Source: Branchiostoma floridae
Taxonomy: Eukaryota; Chordata; Leptocardii; Amphioxiformes; Branchiostomatidae
Assembly (NCBI RefSeq): GCF_000003815.2
Contig: NW_023365779.1
Span: 336,418 to 358,829 of the forward strand
Direction: 5' to 3'
Length of the DNA: 22,412 bases
A program made the translations under genes and the position numbers. This document shows, one piece after another, positions 10,272 to 20,800 of this stretch. Each line of letters begins with the position of its first letter. The first letter of the stretch is position 1. Below the pieces are notes generated by a model, which was not told the DNA's origin, did no database searches, and was given only the letters and a program-made list of their open reading frames with translations.

Positions 10272-10840
10272 CCTTCTCCTGAGGGCTGAATGTCAATAAC
10301 ACGTCCCGCTGTCTGGTCAGGGACACGGACGCTGGAGACGTCTTATCATGCACACACGCGTTCAAGGTCATACCCTTAAATTCCTTCTAGGATCTTATAA
10401 CATTTCTAGGTCTCCAACAATTTTGTTTATTATTTCTTGAGAAAGATTTTTTAAGACAGGGCTGAATGTCAATAACACGTCCCGTTGTCTCCTCAAGCGG
10501 ACTACCTTCAAGGTCATACAAGAGTTTCTTCCTCCTGGGATCTTAAGAAACAATCTTAAGTGTGATCAATAATTTTAAGTGTTATCAATAAATTAATTGC
10601 TCCACCAATTTCATTTCTTATTTCTTGAGAAAGATTTTAGGACAGGACGGATTGTCAATAACAAATCCTGTTGTCTGGTCCAGGGCACAAAAGCCAGGAG
10701 ACGTCTCCACATCGCACTCGCCTTCAAGGTCATACGGCCTGAGTATCCGTCTGGGATCTTAAGAAACAAATGATAAGTCTCCACCAATTTCATTTCTTGA
10801 TTGTTGAGAAGGATTTTAAGACAGAGCTGACTCATTCCTC
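10272..10840. repeat. tandem array of ~175-185-bp units (3-4 copies)
   Basis: The motif GGCTGAATGTCAATAACACG followed by TCC.GTTGTCT recurs near 10285, 10460 and 10645, with a shortened fourth copy near 10817. Linked blocks are GGAGACGTCT, TTCAAGGTCATAC, GGGATCTTA and TTCTTGAGAAAGATTTTA. Confidence 0.8.
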
Positions 10841-11515
10841 CATCCTGGGATGCAAATTTGCTTCTTGGGACAGAGCAAAAATTTACCCCATTCGTCTCAA
10901 AAATCTTATTTTCATGTTCAACATGATTTTGATGGAAATTTATTTTTCTAATCTTAGAATGACAACAAAAATCAGCAATATTGGCTCCCAAAAAATGGGG
11001 AAAAAATGTAAAGCTGCACACAGCCGTTTTAAGATCAGATGGATCATCCTGAAAACATATAAACCCGAAAGAAGACTGTTAACCCAACACATGTAAAAAA
11101 ATCTTTGTCTTTGCACATGAAGTTGCACATTCACATTTAAGTTCTCTCTGCATAAATGTGCATGCACTCTTGCATTCAAGGTTACATCAGCAGATTTCAA
11201 TTTTCTTTTGTCCTAGGCCAAACCAAGTTATTTTGTAGGTTCTTTGACATTCTTGATACGTATTAACAAGAGTATTTGTCTTTTTAATGAGTAGATGACT
11301 GTACTATGGTACAGACTTCCCCTCAGACTTGTAGTAGACTTTCATCTTGATTTTCAAGTTTTTCACACTTTTCAAAAGAACCAAGAAATTGACTTGGCCC
11401 AGCCCGTGCCTGCAGGGATGAATCTTGAGTAAATCTTTATTAATGTTATCCTCCGCGGCGCTGCGAGGTCGATCAGACATGTTCATCCAACCAGAACTGT
11501 GGATCACCCGCCGGA
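10841..11515. other. noncoding stretch
   Basis: About 0.7 kb of AT-rich sequence with short TTGCACAT echoes at 11111-11170 and a small GC-rich patch at 11450-11520 (CCGCGGCGCTGCG). No exon was recognised. Confidence 0.35.
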
Positions 11516-11517
11516 AA

Positions 11518-12450
11518 CGGCCCGTTTTGTGTTCAATAAAACCTGGGCCGCAGTAAAAATGACCTTAGGAATATCAATGGAGCGTCTGGAATGTTAGGGG
11601 ATGGGGATGGGGGTAGGAGTACATATAGGAGCTATGAAATATGACCAGATTCCAGGATCTGCTTAGATTCTGGGAACTGTGAGGAAACAGTTTGTTTTGT
11701 GTTCAATAAAGTCCAGGCCGCAGTAAAAATGACCTGAGGAATATGAATGGCATGTCTGGATCGTTTGGGGAGGGGGGATGGTTGGGGAACTTATAGGAGC
11801 ATGAAATATGTGAAGATTTGAGGAACTGTGTTGATTTCAGGAAGTTTAAGGGAATGGTTTGTTTTGTGTTCAATAAAGTCCGGGCAGCGTAAAAATGACC
11901 TTAGGAATATCAATGGCATGTCTGGAACGTTTGGGGAGGGAAGAGGGGGCTACATATAGGAGAGATGAAATATGTGACTGTAGATTCCAGTAACTTAAGA
12001 TTCCAGGATCTGATAGCATGTAGATTCCGGGAAATGTGTAAATTCCAGGAAACGGTTTGTTTGCTGTTTAATAAAGTGGAGGTTGCAGTCAAACTGGCCT
12101 CAGGATATCAATGGCGTGTCTGGAACGTTGGGGGTTGGGCAACAATGTCCAAATTCCAGGATCTGTGTAGATTCCAGGAACTCTGAGGAAACAGTTTGTT
12201 TTGTGTTCAATAAAGTTTGGGCTGCAGTAAAGCTGCCCTGTGGAATATCAATGGCGCGACGGTAACGTTAGGGGTTGTGTGTGTCTGTGTGTGTGTGGGG
12301 GGGGGGGGGTCTACATAGGGTCAGCTATGGAGCAATGAGACATATGCAGATTCCAGGATTTGTCTAGATTTCAGGAACTTTAGATTCCAGGAACTGTGCA
12401 CCAGATTCCTGTAGAGACGGTGCAGTTTTGGGGTTCAATAAAGTCCAGAC
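11518..12450. repeat. tandem array with GTTCAATAAAG core (6 copies)
   Basis: TTTTGTGTTCAATAAAG, or a variant of it, recurs near 11525, 11696, 11862, 12060, 12200 and 12430. It is followed by CAGTAAAAATGACC, GGAATATCAATGG and GATTCCAGGA(A/T)CTGTG blocks. Spacing varies (140-230 bp). Each unit has an AATAAA hexamer on the plus strand. G-rich runs and (TG)n/(G)n sit inside (12277-12310). Confidence 0.9.
12275..12310. repeat. (TG)n followed by a long G run
   Basis: TGTGTGTCTGTGTGTGTGTG is followed directly by an uninterrupted run of about 12 G. A likely hypervariable, error-prone site. Confidence 0.95.
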
Positions 12451-12764
12451 CACAATAGAAGTGACCCGAGCTCGAGAAATATCAAGGGAGCACCTAGAAT
12501 ACTATGGAAGGGGAAGGCAAGACTTACACGAGCAACAAAATATGTCCTGATTCCAGGAACTGTGTGATTCCTGCACAAGGGGTAGGAGTTTCTTGCAGTG
12601 TTTAAAATTGATGGTTAAAACAACTCTGCGATATTGTTGTAAGGCATTTGTGGCATCTCATGGATTGGTATTGGAGAGGTCACAGCAAAAATCAGAAAAA
12701 AACTTCAGAAATCTGCAGAACCACAGTCCATAATTCAAAGATTTATCTTTATTGCGTCCCTCTG

Positions 12765-13262
12765 CTTTATTGCAGTTGCTGCCAGGCCAAGGCCTTTGGG
12801 ATAACCGCTGGCCAGATGGGCAGCCCTGGATCTATGTGTCTCACAAATATTACAATGAATAAAATATAATTCCAGGGTACTGTGCAGGTTTAGAGTTTCA
12901 TATACTGACTAGTGCAGTTACTATTAAGCATAAAGACCTCTAACAAAAGACCAGTGAAAACACCATTGCTGCTGCTTGAGCACATCAGAAGGACATCATC
13001 AGAGCACTCCTGGATACATAACAGTTGAACATGAGCAGATCTGACAGCTTCTACTGTTCAGGACCCTTTTTCACTCCTACCAAGGCCTCTGGGATCATTG
13101 CTGGTCAGACGAACAGCCCTGGCAGGATACGTCTCACAGAGAGAGCAAATATTACAATGAATAGAATATGTTTCACAGTACTGTGCAGGTTTAAAGTTTC
13201 ACATACCGTGACTGGTGCAGTAACTATTTATCAAGCATAAAGACTCGCCCTCTAACAAAAGA
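12765..13262. repeat. tandem duplication, ~293-bp spacing
   Basis: CAAGGCCT(T/C)TGGGAT..C.GCTGG.CAGA at 12788 recurs at 13081. The following AAATATTACAATGAATA, TACTGTGCAGGTTTA and AGCATAAAGAC..CTAACAAAAGA blocks keep the same order in both copies. Confidence 0.85.
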
Positions 13263-13416
13263 AGCACATTTGTACTAAAAGCACAAAACCCGGACATTAA
13301 ATTGTTGGTCTATTTATATATTAGCCAAGTCTGAACCCTTGTATATCTGTGTATCCAATAGCCTTTGGATGTGAGTTCGCAATAAAGAATATTTTCATCC
13401 AGTCAACATTATCAAA

Positions 13417-13628
13417 TACTGTAATTCACTTTGTCTTCTCGGTACCAAACTTTCACGGTCTGAGAAAATCTAACATGTTCTTGGAACTAAATGTTCACTG
13501 TCACGGCAAGTGCACATACAAAAAAGCCTGTGAATCATTTGTTATCGGTAATGATAAGTTCACGTTATAGTCGTCACTGTGAAAACCGTGAACATAACTG
13601 TTCATTGAAAAAATCAGGAATTACAGTA
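13417..13628. mobile_element. small MITE with TA target site
   Basis: The 208-bp element 13419-13626 has inverted ends CTGTAATTC / GAATTACAG, flanked by TA on both sides. Inside, TTTCACGGTCTG and GTGAAAACCGTGAA are a further weak inverted pair. The terminal repeat is short, so the call is tentative. Confidence 0.55.
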
Positions 13629-13984
13629 ACAAAATTTCAACTTCTACTAATGACTGCACAGACGAATGGCACTGAGATGTTGCCTCCTTGGCAGGATTAA
13701 CCACAGAGAAGTGCAGCTGGTGTCATCACTGATGATCTGCCTGCAGTACCAACATGCTTCATTAGGGGGCACTTTTGAACAGCTATGTTAAGTCTCAATC
13801 TTCCTTGTAGAGGACTCAATGTGTATTTTGAGGGACCTTTCTAGCTGTTTGAATTTTTTAGTCAGCCTTTGTTGATTCTCTACAAGTCTTAGGGATATCC
13901 TGAAACCTCTCCAACAAGTTTCTATTATACAACAGAATCATGTACCCATGAATAGAAAGATATTTTTGTGAAGCCATTTACACA

Positions 13985-14280
13985 GGAGCAGTTTTCCTTG
14001 TCCTATCATTTCAAGTTTCCCCAAGTTCTGGAGGTGTGTCTAAGGAACCACGTACTATGAATACTGTACAAGTTTCTACACAACAAAGAATTGTGTACAT
14101 GTAAGGAAAAGATTATTTTCTGATGGCTAGTAGTAGCAGGTATGTCCTGTTGAGCCAATTATATAGGATTCATTTTCCTTTCAAGTTTCCCCAACTTCTG
14201 GAGGTGTGTCTAAGGCACCACAGACTCTGAATACTGTACAAGTTTCTACACAACAGAATTTGTACTAATACCTGACCAGA
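13985..14280. repeat. tandem duplication, ~180-bp spacing
   Basis: TTTCAAGTTTCCCCAA(G/C)TTC then TGGAGGTGTGTCTAAGG and GAATACTGTACAAGTTTCTA occur at about 14009-14090 and 14180-14260. Confidence 0.85.
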
Positions 14281-14499
14281 ATGGCTATTTCCTGACCCCG
14301 GGAGTAACAGATATGTGGTGTTTGCAGGCCAATATTGGCCAGTCTGCCTCCGTCCACCCACCTCCCAGATGTGACTGTAGGAACACATTTGTCTTTATTA
14401 CATTCTGCTGCAGTTATGGGGACTTGCCTGGCCACATGGCAGCCGGCCAGACTGCAATGCACCAACGCTACATGAGCGGGCATTAAAAACTCTATAGCC

Positions 14500-14705
14500 A
14501 TCAGCACTGAGAGATCGCTACACCACTGCTACAGTAGACATTAAACACACTATAGCCATCAGCACTGAGAGATCGCTACACCACTGAGAGTTTGCTACAC
14601 CACTGAGAGATCGCTACACCACTGAGATATCGCTACACCACTGAGATATTGCTACACCACTGAGATATCGCTACACCACTGAGAGATTGCTACACCACTG
14701 CTACA
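14500..14705. repeat. 19-bp minisatellite (GAGAGATCGCTACACCACT), 8 copies
   Basis: Two copies are embedded in a longer duplicated block (TATAGCCATCAGCACTGAGA at 14493 and 14552). They are followed by an uninterrupted run of six copies to about 14697. Variants are GAGATATCGC, GAGATATTGC and GAGAGTTTGC. Confidence 0.92.
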
Positions 14706-14859
14706 GTACAAAAGCCACTACCAATGCTACAATGAGCATTAGACACAGCTGCTACAACCCTGCTTCATGAGTGGGCATTATTCCACACAAGCCAGGCTTC
14801 GCTGAGCAACATTTAACAGATATCTCTACAGACCAGCCTCCCAAAAGTAGCAAGACAGA

Positions 14860-16010
14860 TTCTAGAATTTGTCAGGCTCCAAAAGACATGTCATGATGGT
14901 AGAAGTAATAGTAGTACAGTATCATGCTTTGTCAGACACCAGCCCGCAGACTCCCAAAGGATAAGGAAATTCCAGGAACTGCGTCCCCAGAAGACATGAA
15001 GTTAGAAGCACATGTAATGCTAATTCCAGGAACGGAGTCCCCAGAAGACATGAAGTTAGAAGCACATGTAATGCTAATTCCAGGAATGGAGTCCCCAGAA
15101 GACATGAAGTTAGAAGCACATGTAATGCTAATTCCAGGAACTGCGTCCCCAGAAGACATGAAGTTAGAAGCACATGTAATGCTAATTCCAGGAATGGAGT
15201 CCCCAGAAGACATGAAGTTAGAAGCACATGTAATGCTAATTCCAGGAACGGAGTCCCCAGAAGACATGAAGTTAGAAGCACATGTAATGCTAATTCCAGG
15301 AACGAAGTCCCCAGAAGACATGAAGTTAGAAGCACATGTAATGCTAATTCCAGGAACGAAGTCCCCAGAAGACATGAAGTTAGAAGCACATGTAATGCTA
15401 ATTCCAGGAACGAAGTCCCCAGAAGACATGAAGTTAGAAGCACATGTAATGCTAATTCCAGGAACGGAGTCCCCAGAAGACATGAAGTTAGAAGCACATG
15501 TAATGCTGATTCCAGGAACGAAGTCCCCAGAAGACATGAAGTTAGAAGCACATGTAATGCTAATTCCAGGAATGGAGTCCCCAGAAGACATGAAGTTAGA
15601 AGCACATGTAATGCTAATTCCAGGAACGGAGTCCCCAGAAGACATGAAGTTAGAAGCACATGTAATGCTAATTCCAGGAACGGAGTCCCCAGAAGACATG
15701 AAGTTAGAAGCACATGTAATGCTAATTCCAGGAACAAAGTCCCCAGAAGACATGAAGTTAGAAGCACATGTAATGCTACAGCATGTATTATGAATGATAT
15801 CATATTATTCTAACATACTTGTGATCCTAGCCCCCAGCTATCCCAAAGGACACCAGATTCCGGGGATTTCTGGGCTTTAGAGAATCGAAGTTAGAAGTAA
15901 CGGTATAACATGAATAACATGACTTACTTTTATCATTGAGACATTTGCTTATAGACTACCTACACCAAAACTGATTCCAGGAACTATGAGGCCCCAGAGG
16001 ACACACTTAG
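14860..16010. repeat. diverged larger repeat surrounding the 54-bp minisatellite
   Basis: Blocks related to the minisatellite unit but more diverged lie on both sides: 14863-14920, 14933-15000, 15825-15910 and 15955-16010. They contain CACCAG.C..CAGACTCCCAAA / CCAGCTATCCCAAAGGA and GATTCC.GG(A/G) followed by GAAGTTAGAAG-like ends. The 54-bp array probably expanded inside one copy of this older, longer tandem repeat. Confidence 0.6.
14974..15777. repeat. 54-bp minisatellite, about 15 copies, very homogeneous
   Basis: The unit reads CCCCAGAAGACATGAAGTTA, GAAGCACATGTAATGCTAAT, TCCAGGAA, then a variable five-base site (CTGCG, CGGAG, TGGAG, CGAAG or CAAAG) and T. Copies differ almost only at that site, plus one T-to-C change near 15508. 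Because 54 is a multiple of three, both strands stay open across it; + reads an 18-residue unit, MKLEAHVMLIPGTESPED. With no splice signals or homology I treat the open frames as artefacts. Confidence 0.97.
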
Positions 16011-16089
16011 TGGCAGAATATGTTAATAGTATGACTGCCAACACCCAGACTGCTATATTTGATTTTAAAGTGCAGTAACAATATCATCT

Positions 16090-16427
16090 TTCTAAGACTG
16101 GGCTTTAGCCAGCTCGAATTTTTTTTTCCGTCAGCCAATTACAATCGTCGCGAAAACCGCGAAAATTAATTAGAAGGACTGAACTGAGACCTTGAAAAAC
16201 AGGTTTTAATGAGATTATCGTATGCAAAAGGGCGCCGACACACATTGTCAACAATCATAACAATAGCAAAACAAACAGTGCGTGGCTTTTACAGCCGCCT
16301 GTAGCTTCTACCAAGGTTTTTTTGTCCATCAAGGTTGACGGATTGGTTTTAAAATTTTTCCGTCAGACGCAGCAAATTTCCATCAATTGACAGAAAAACG
16401 GACGCTGGCTAGAGCTCTGCTCTAAGA
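16090..16427. mobile_element. hAT-type MITE, 322 bp, with 8-bp target duplication
   Basis: Ends C(T/A)G(G/A)GCT(T/C)TAGCCAGC at 16098 and, in inverse, at 16419 differ at three of 16 positions. Subterminal TTTTTTCCGTCA-like tracts also pair. Flanks TTCTAAGA (16090-16097) and CTCTAAGA (16420-16427) form the 8-bp duplication with one mismatch. The CAGRG-type terminus and 8-bp duplication are hAT hallmarks. No transposase frame. Confidence 0.8.
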
Positions 16428-16439
16428 CAAAATTGACTG

Positions 16440-17200
16440 GTGAAATCTTACCAAGCTTCAGCATCAAGGACAGGCACTAGGTGTCATTCAATGGAAAGGA
16501 ATAAGGCTGAATCATCTAAAAAGAACTGCAGATTGTAACAGCAATGCATATATCAAGCTTGTACAAGTGTAATCTGAGCTTGTGCTGTGGGAATATCATC
16601 CCTGAGACAAAGTTTTACTGAGGTTTCCATGAGGAAGCGTTGCTGTACCTGGAGTTCAGCACCAAGGACAGGAACTAAGTGTTGTTCAATGGAGATTTAT
16701 CAGACTGGTTTATCTGAAAAGAACTGCAAGTTCTGACACCAAAGCATTTATCAAGCATGTAGAAAATGAATATTATCCCAGAGACAAAGTTTCAATTAAG
16801 TTTCCATTGAGTTCAGCACCACGGACAGCCATCATGTGTTGTTCAAAGGGAGGGTATCAGATTGGTTTATTTTCTGAAAAGAACTACAATTTCTGCCTCA
16901 CGTTAAACTGGCTGAGTTAGAGATCTCATGTTTAAGATTGATAACACTTTGAATACTAAAAGAATGTTTAGAAGTGAATATCATCCCTTCGACTATGTTT
17001 TATTGAGGTTTCTATGAGAAAATGTTGCTGCACCTGGAGTTCAGCACCAAGGACAGGCATCAAGTGTTGTTCCATGGGGTTCAATGGGAAGGTGTCAAGC
17101 TGATTTTTTTTTTCTTCTGAAAATAACTACACTTTCTGACTGAGGTTAAACTAGTTGAGCTGGAGATCCAATGTTTAGGAATAACAAAACTTTGAACACT
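16440..17200. repeat. tandem array of ~160-230-bp units (4 copies)
   Basis: TTCAGCACCAAGGACAGGCA or a variant recurs near 16457, 16654, 16811 and 17040. Each is followed by GTGTTGTTCAATGG, (T)CTGAAAAGAACTAC and GAGACAAAGTTT..TTGAGGTTTC blocks. Confidence 0.88.
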
Positions 17201-17655
17201 TAAAATGTTTATCACCAGAGTAGTGTGTTGCCTAATATCTTAACAACTTCCAAACTAATAGTCAGACGGCATTGGCTGCACCCCAGAATGACACTCACCA
17301 AAAACACATAAACTACAGCTAGAGTCACATGTGCAGCAGTTCAAAGAACCCACCACACTTATCAGTACACCCCTAGTGTGTGTCAGACAAAACTTGTCAG
17401 TTCCAAACTAAAAGGCTTGAAGGTGGGACTAGCCAATGCCAACCCTCCCAGCGTGCGTCTATAAATGTAACAATTCTGTAACAATTCTGCTACACAAATA
17501 GCAAGAAAACTGCTACATGAAAAACAAGGAAACCTGCAGCCCTGCTGATGTGTGGCAGGAGACAACAACTGCTACATGTCTGCCCAAACAGCAACTTCTA
17601 AAGAGCAGCTAAGAACCATTCATGGATCAGTTGGTGCTGCCACCAGCCAAACAAA
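17201..17655. other. noncoding stretch left of exon 4
   Basis: No coding segment that continues the ASIC protein (FTRYGKCYTFN-like) was found here. Two GAACTTCC/TTCCAAACTAA-like echoes lie at 17248 and 17401. Confidence 0.4.
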
Positions 17656-17767
17656 CATGCGTAAACACTGTCTGTTGGCATGGAAACGTATGTATGTAAA
17701 TACTGTTGGCATGGTAACCTATGTAACCACTGTGTGTTGGCATGGTAACGTACAAACAAACAAACAG
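17656..17767. repeat. short tandem repeat TGTTGGCATGGTAACGTA, 3 copies
   Basis: CTGTCTGTTGGCATGGAAAC, ACTGTTGGCATGGTAAC and GTGTGTTGGCATGGTAAC lie within 100 bp, followed by a (CAAA)n run at 17752-17767. It lies directly after the exon 4 donor in transcription order. Confidence 0.8.
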
Positions 17768-17773
17768 ACTCAC

Positions 17774-17885
17774 GGTTGTGAAGTTATTGGGCCCGCAGTT
17801 GTCATCGCCTCGATAGCTGCACTTTAGCAGCATCTCGTCTATCTGGATACCTGCTCGGTCGTAGAACTCCTTCATACTGAAGCTC
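17774..17885 (-). CDS. ASIC: ASIC-like exon 4 (extracellular finger/palm segment)
   Basis: 112 nt. The first G completes the split Lys codon from exon 3, giving TPT-K-SFSMKEFYDRAG, then IQIDEMLLKCSYRGDDNCGP and NNFTT. The acceptor is TTTACAG at 17886-17887 and the donor is ACC|GTGAGT (17773-17768), phase 0. FYDRAG and DEMLL..C..RG..C correspond to the ASIC segment preceding the conserved FTRYGKCYTFN block, which would start the next exon. Asn in NFT is a potential N-glycosylation sequon. Three degraded copies of its acceptor and 5' two-thirds lie upstream in intron 3 (17938-18291). Confidence 0.9.
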
Positions 17886-20800
17886 CTGTAAACAACAACA
17901 ACAAACATGTAAACAACAACAGGTAAACGACAACAACATAGCTGCACTTTAGCAGCATTTCATCTATCTGGATACCTGCTCGGTCGTAGAACTCCTTCAT
18001 ACTGAAGCTCCTGTAAACAACAACAAGTAAACAACAACTGGTAAACAACAACAACAACATAGCTGCCCTTTAGCAGCATCTCGTCTATCTGGATACCTGC
18101 TCGGTCGTAGAACTCCTTCATACTGAAACTCCTGTAAACAACAACAGGTAAACAACAATAGGTAAACAACACAAAACAGGTAAACAACAACAGGTCAACA
18201 ACGACAGCAGGTAAAAAATAACAACAACATAGTTGCAGTTTAGCAGCATCTCATCTATCTGGATATCTGCTTGATCAAGAACTGATACTTCTGTAAACAA
18301 CAAAAACAAACAAGTAAACTACAACAACAAAACAAAAGTCTTATTTGGTTGGTATGAAGTTGTATGGAAATGTATAAGACCTACTGGGTTTGTGTGAAAT
18401 TGTAAGGAAAGGTTTAAGACGTACTTGATGAGTGTGATGTTGTAGAGAAATGTTTAAGACACACCTGATTGTTGGTGGGTGTGAAGTTGTTGTTGAAGTC
18501 AGACAGCTGTCTCAGCACCCTAAGATGTTCCGGGTCGATGTAAGGAAAGGTTTAAGACTATTTAAGATGTACACTTAGTTACAGACATCTTAAGACTGTT
18601 TAAGACGTACTTGGTTGGTGTGAAGTTGTTGTTGAAGTCGGACAGCTGTCTCAGCACCCTAAGATGTTCCGGGTGGATGTAAGAAAATGTTTAAGACATA
18701 CTTGGTGAGTGTGATGCTTTAAGGAAAGTTTAAGACGTACTTGGTGGGTGTGAAGTCGTTGTTGAAGTCGGACAGCTGTCTCAGCACCCTAAGATGTTCT
18801 GGGTTGATGTAAGGAAAAGTTACATTTTAAGACTGTTTAAGACGTACTTGGTGGGTGTGAAGTCGTTGTTGAAGTCGGACAGCTGTCTCAGCACCCTCAG
18901 ATGTTCCGGGTCGATGTAGGTGCTGTGTGCCAGCGTCTTGTCCCGCTTCAGCATCTCGAAGGCGTGGCCCATGTGGTAGAGGTCGTTCTTCGTAATCTGA
19001 GAGAACCGGAAGGGGTTCAGGTTACAGATGGTGATGGCCGGGAACGACATCATCTGGGCCTGCAACAACGAAAAATAATTAACGTTAACGAGAAACATAA
19101 CTAACGATATCATCTCGGCCTGCATGGGGGAAAAATGATTAACGTTAACGAGAAACATAAGTAACGAAATCATGCACAAAGTACCTGATTCATATTTTGG
19201 CATACACTACAAATAAATGTTTTTATTTTATTTAGGACTTTGCTGATTGGTCCAGTGGTATAGCTGAAATGATTGTGCAAATCTGTCTCAAAGAACCATC
19301 TCAATTCCCACCCAGAATCTATTTCAGGGCATTTACTACAAGCTAACAATTCAGGTGCACATGGCCTTAAAATTATTCCTTGAGCGATTTTTTTTTCTAT
19401 TCTCTGATCAAAAATGTGTATTTGTGGCTCCTGTACCCACGTAATGAAACCAAATGACCTGAAATTTCAACTGGTAATTCCTCCAACACACAAAGTACCT
19501 GATTGGTGTTTTGGGGAAAACGCTAAAAAAAAATTTTTTTGCTTAATGATTTTTTGCTTTTGTGCCAGGCTAACATTGACCTGAAATCTGTTATGGTAAT
19601 GCCGGTAACATATCTACATACGGGTACATTATTCACAATTCAAAAAAGAAAACAGTCCATGCCTCGAGTTCGTCCAGTTTGGTGACGTGCGGGTACTGGA
19701 AAAAGTAGATGACTCGGTCGACGCCCTGGTGAACCAACAGTCCGAAGGACGTGAGAAAAGCGAGGCCCCACAGCACGCGGCGAACACTACAGCGCCCCGA
19801 CGTGAACACGTGGTTTATCCCGTGGAACGTAGAGTTCCCAGCAAAGACCTGGGGACAAAATACACATTGTGAGACGGGTGGCGCTACAGGTTACAATAGA
19901 GGCCCCACAGCACGCGGCGAACACTACAGCGCCCCAACGTGAACACGTGGTTTATCCCGTGGAACGTGGAGTTCCCAGCAAACACCTGGGGAATAAGGTA
20001 GGGCAGAGTTAGACGGGTGGCGCTACAGGCTACAATAGAGGCCCCACAGCACGCGGCGAACGCTACAACGCCCGGACGTGAACACGTGGTTTATCCCGTG
20101 GAACGTGGAGTTCCCAGCAAACACCTGGGGATGGAGGTAGGGCAGAGTTAGACGGGTGGCGCTACAGGCTACAATAGAGGCCCCACAGCACGCGGCGAAC
20201 GCTACAGCGCCCCGACGTGAACACGTGGTTAATCCCGTGGAACGTGGAGTTCCCAGCAAACACCTGGGGACAAAGGGCAGAGTTAGACGGGTGGCGCTAC
20301 AGGCTACGATAGAGGCCCCACAGCACGCGGCAAAGGCTACAGCGCCCTGACGTGAACACATGATTAATCCCGTGGAACGTGGAGTTCCCAGCAAACACCT
20401 GGGGATGGAGGTAGGTCAGAGTTAGACGGGTAGCGCTACAGGCTACAATAGAGGCCCCAAAGCACGCGGCGAACGCTACAGCGCCCCGACGTGAACACGT
20501 GGTTAATACCATGGAACGTGGAGTTCCCAGCAAACACCTGGGGACAAAGGGCAGAGTTAGACGGGTGGCGCTACAGGTTACAATAGAGGCCCCACAGCAC
20601 GCGGCGAACGCTACAGCGCCCAAACGGGAACACGTGGTTGAAGGCAGCATTACGGTGGTCTCCCCAATGTCAAGTCTACAATTAAAGTGACATAGATCAA
20701 AGTTGAAAACTTCTGTCCTTTAAGCAAACATGTAGCAAAAATGCGGACTGCCGTCTCTGTCTGGACATATGTATAGATATACATTTACTTGAATAATGTT

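Noticed and set aside
10611-11021. 136-codon minus frame and overlapping 108-codon plus frame
   Set aside because: They overlap a tandem array and low-complexity sequence on opposite strands. There are no recognised motifs and no conservation between array units.
14932-15780. CRISPR-like regular array
   Set aside because: Units are contiguous tandem repeats with no unique spacers, in an animal genome with introns.
14922-15803. Overlapping 273-293-codon open frames on both strands
   Set aside because: They arise because the 54-bp repeat unit is a stop-free multiple of three in several frames. There is no homology, splice context or start context.
17872-18309. Short minus frames with FYDRAGIQIDEMLL as alternative exons
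   Set aside because: They lack the second half of exon 4 and a GT donor in frame, so they cannot splice on to continue the protein.
19687-19942. Plus-strand frames over exon 2 and its copies
   Set aside because: Antisense shadows of the ASIC-like exon and its duplicated fragments.
20023-20650. Multiple ~120-codon minus frames as separate ASIC-like genes
   Set aside because: Each only repeats the first ~29 codons of exon 2 followed by intron and a stop. They are partial exon copies, not additional genes.
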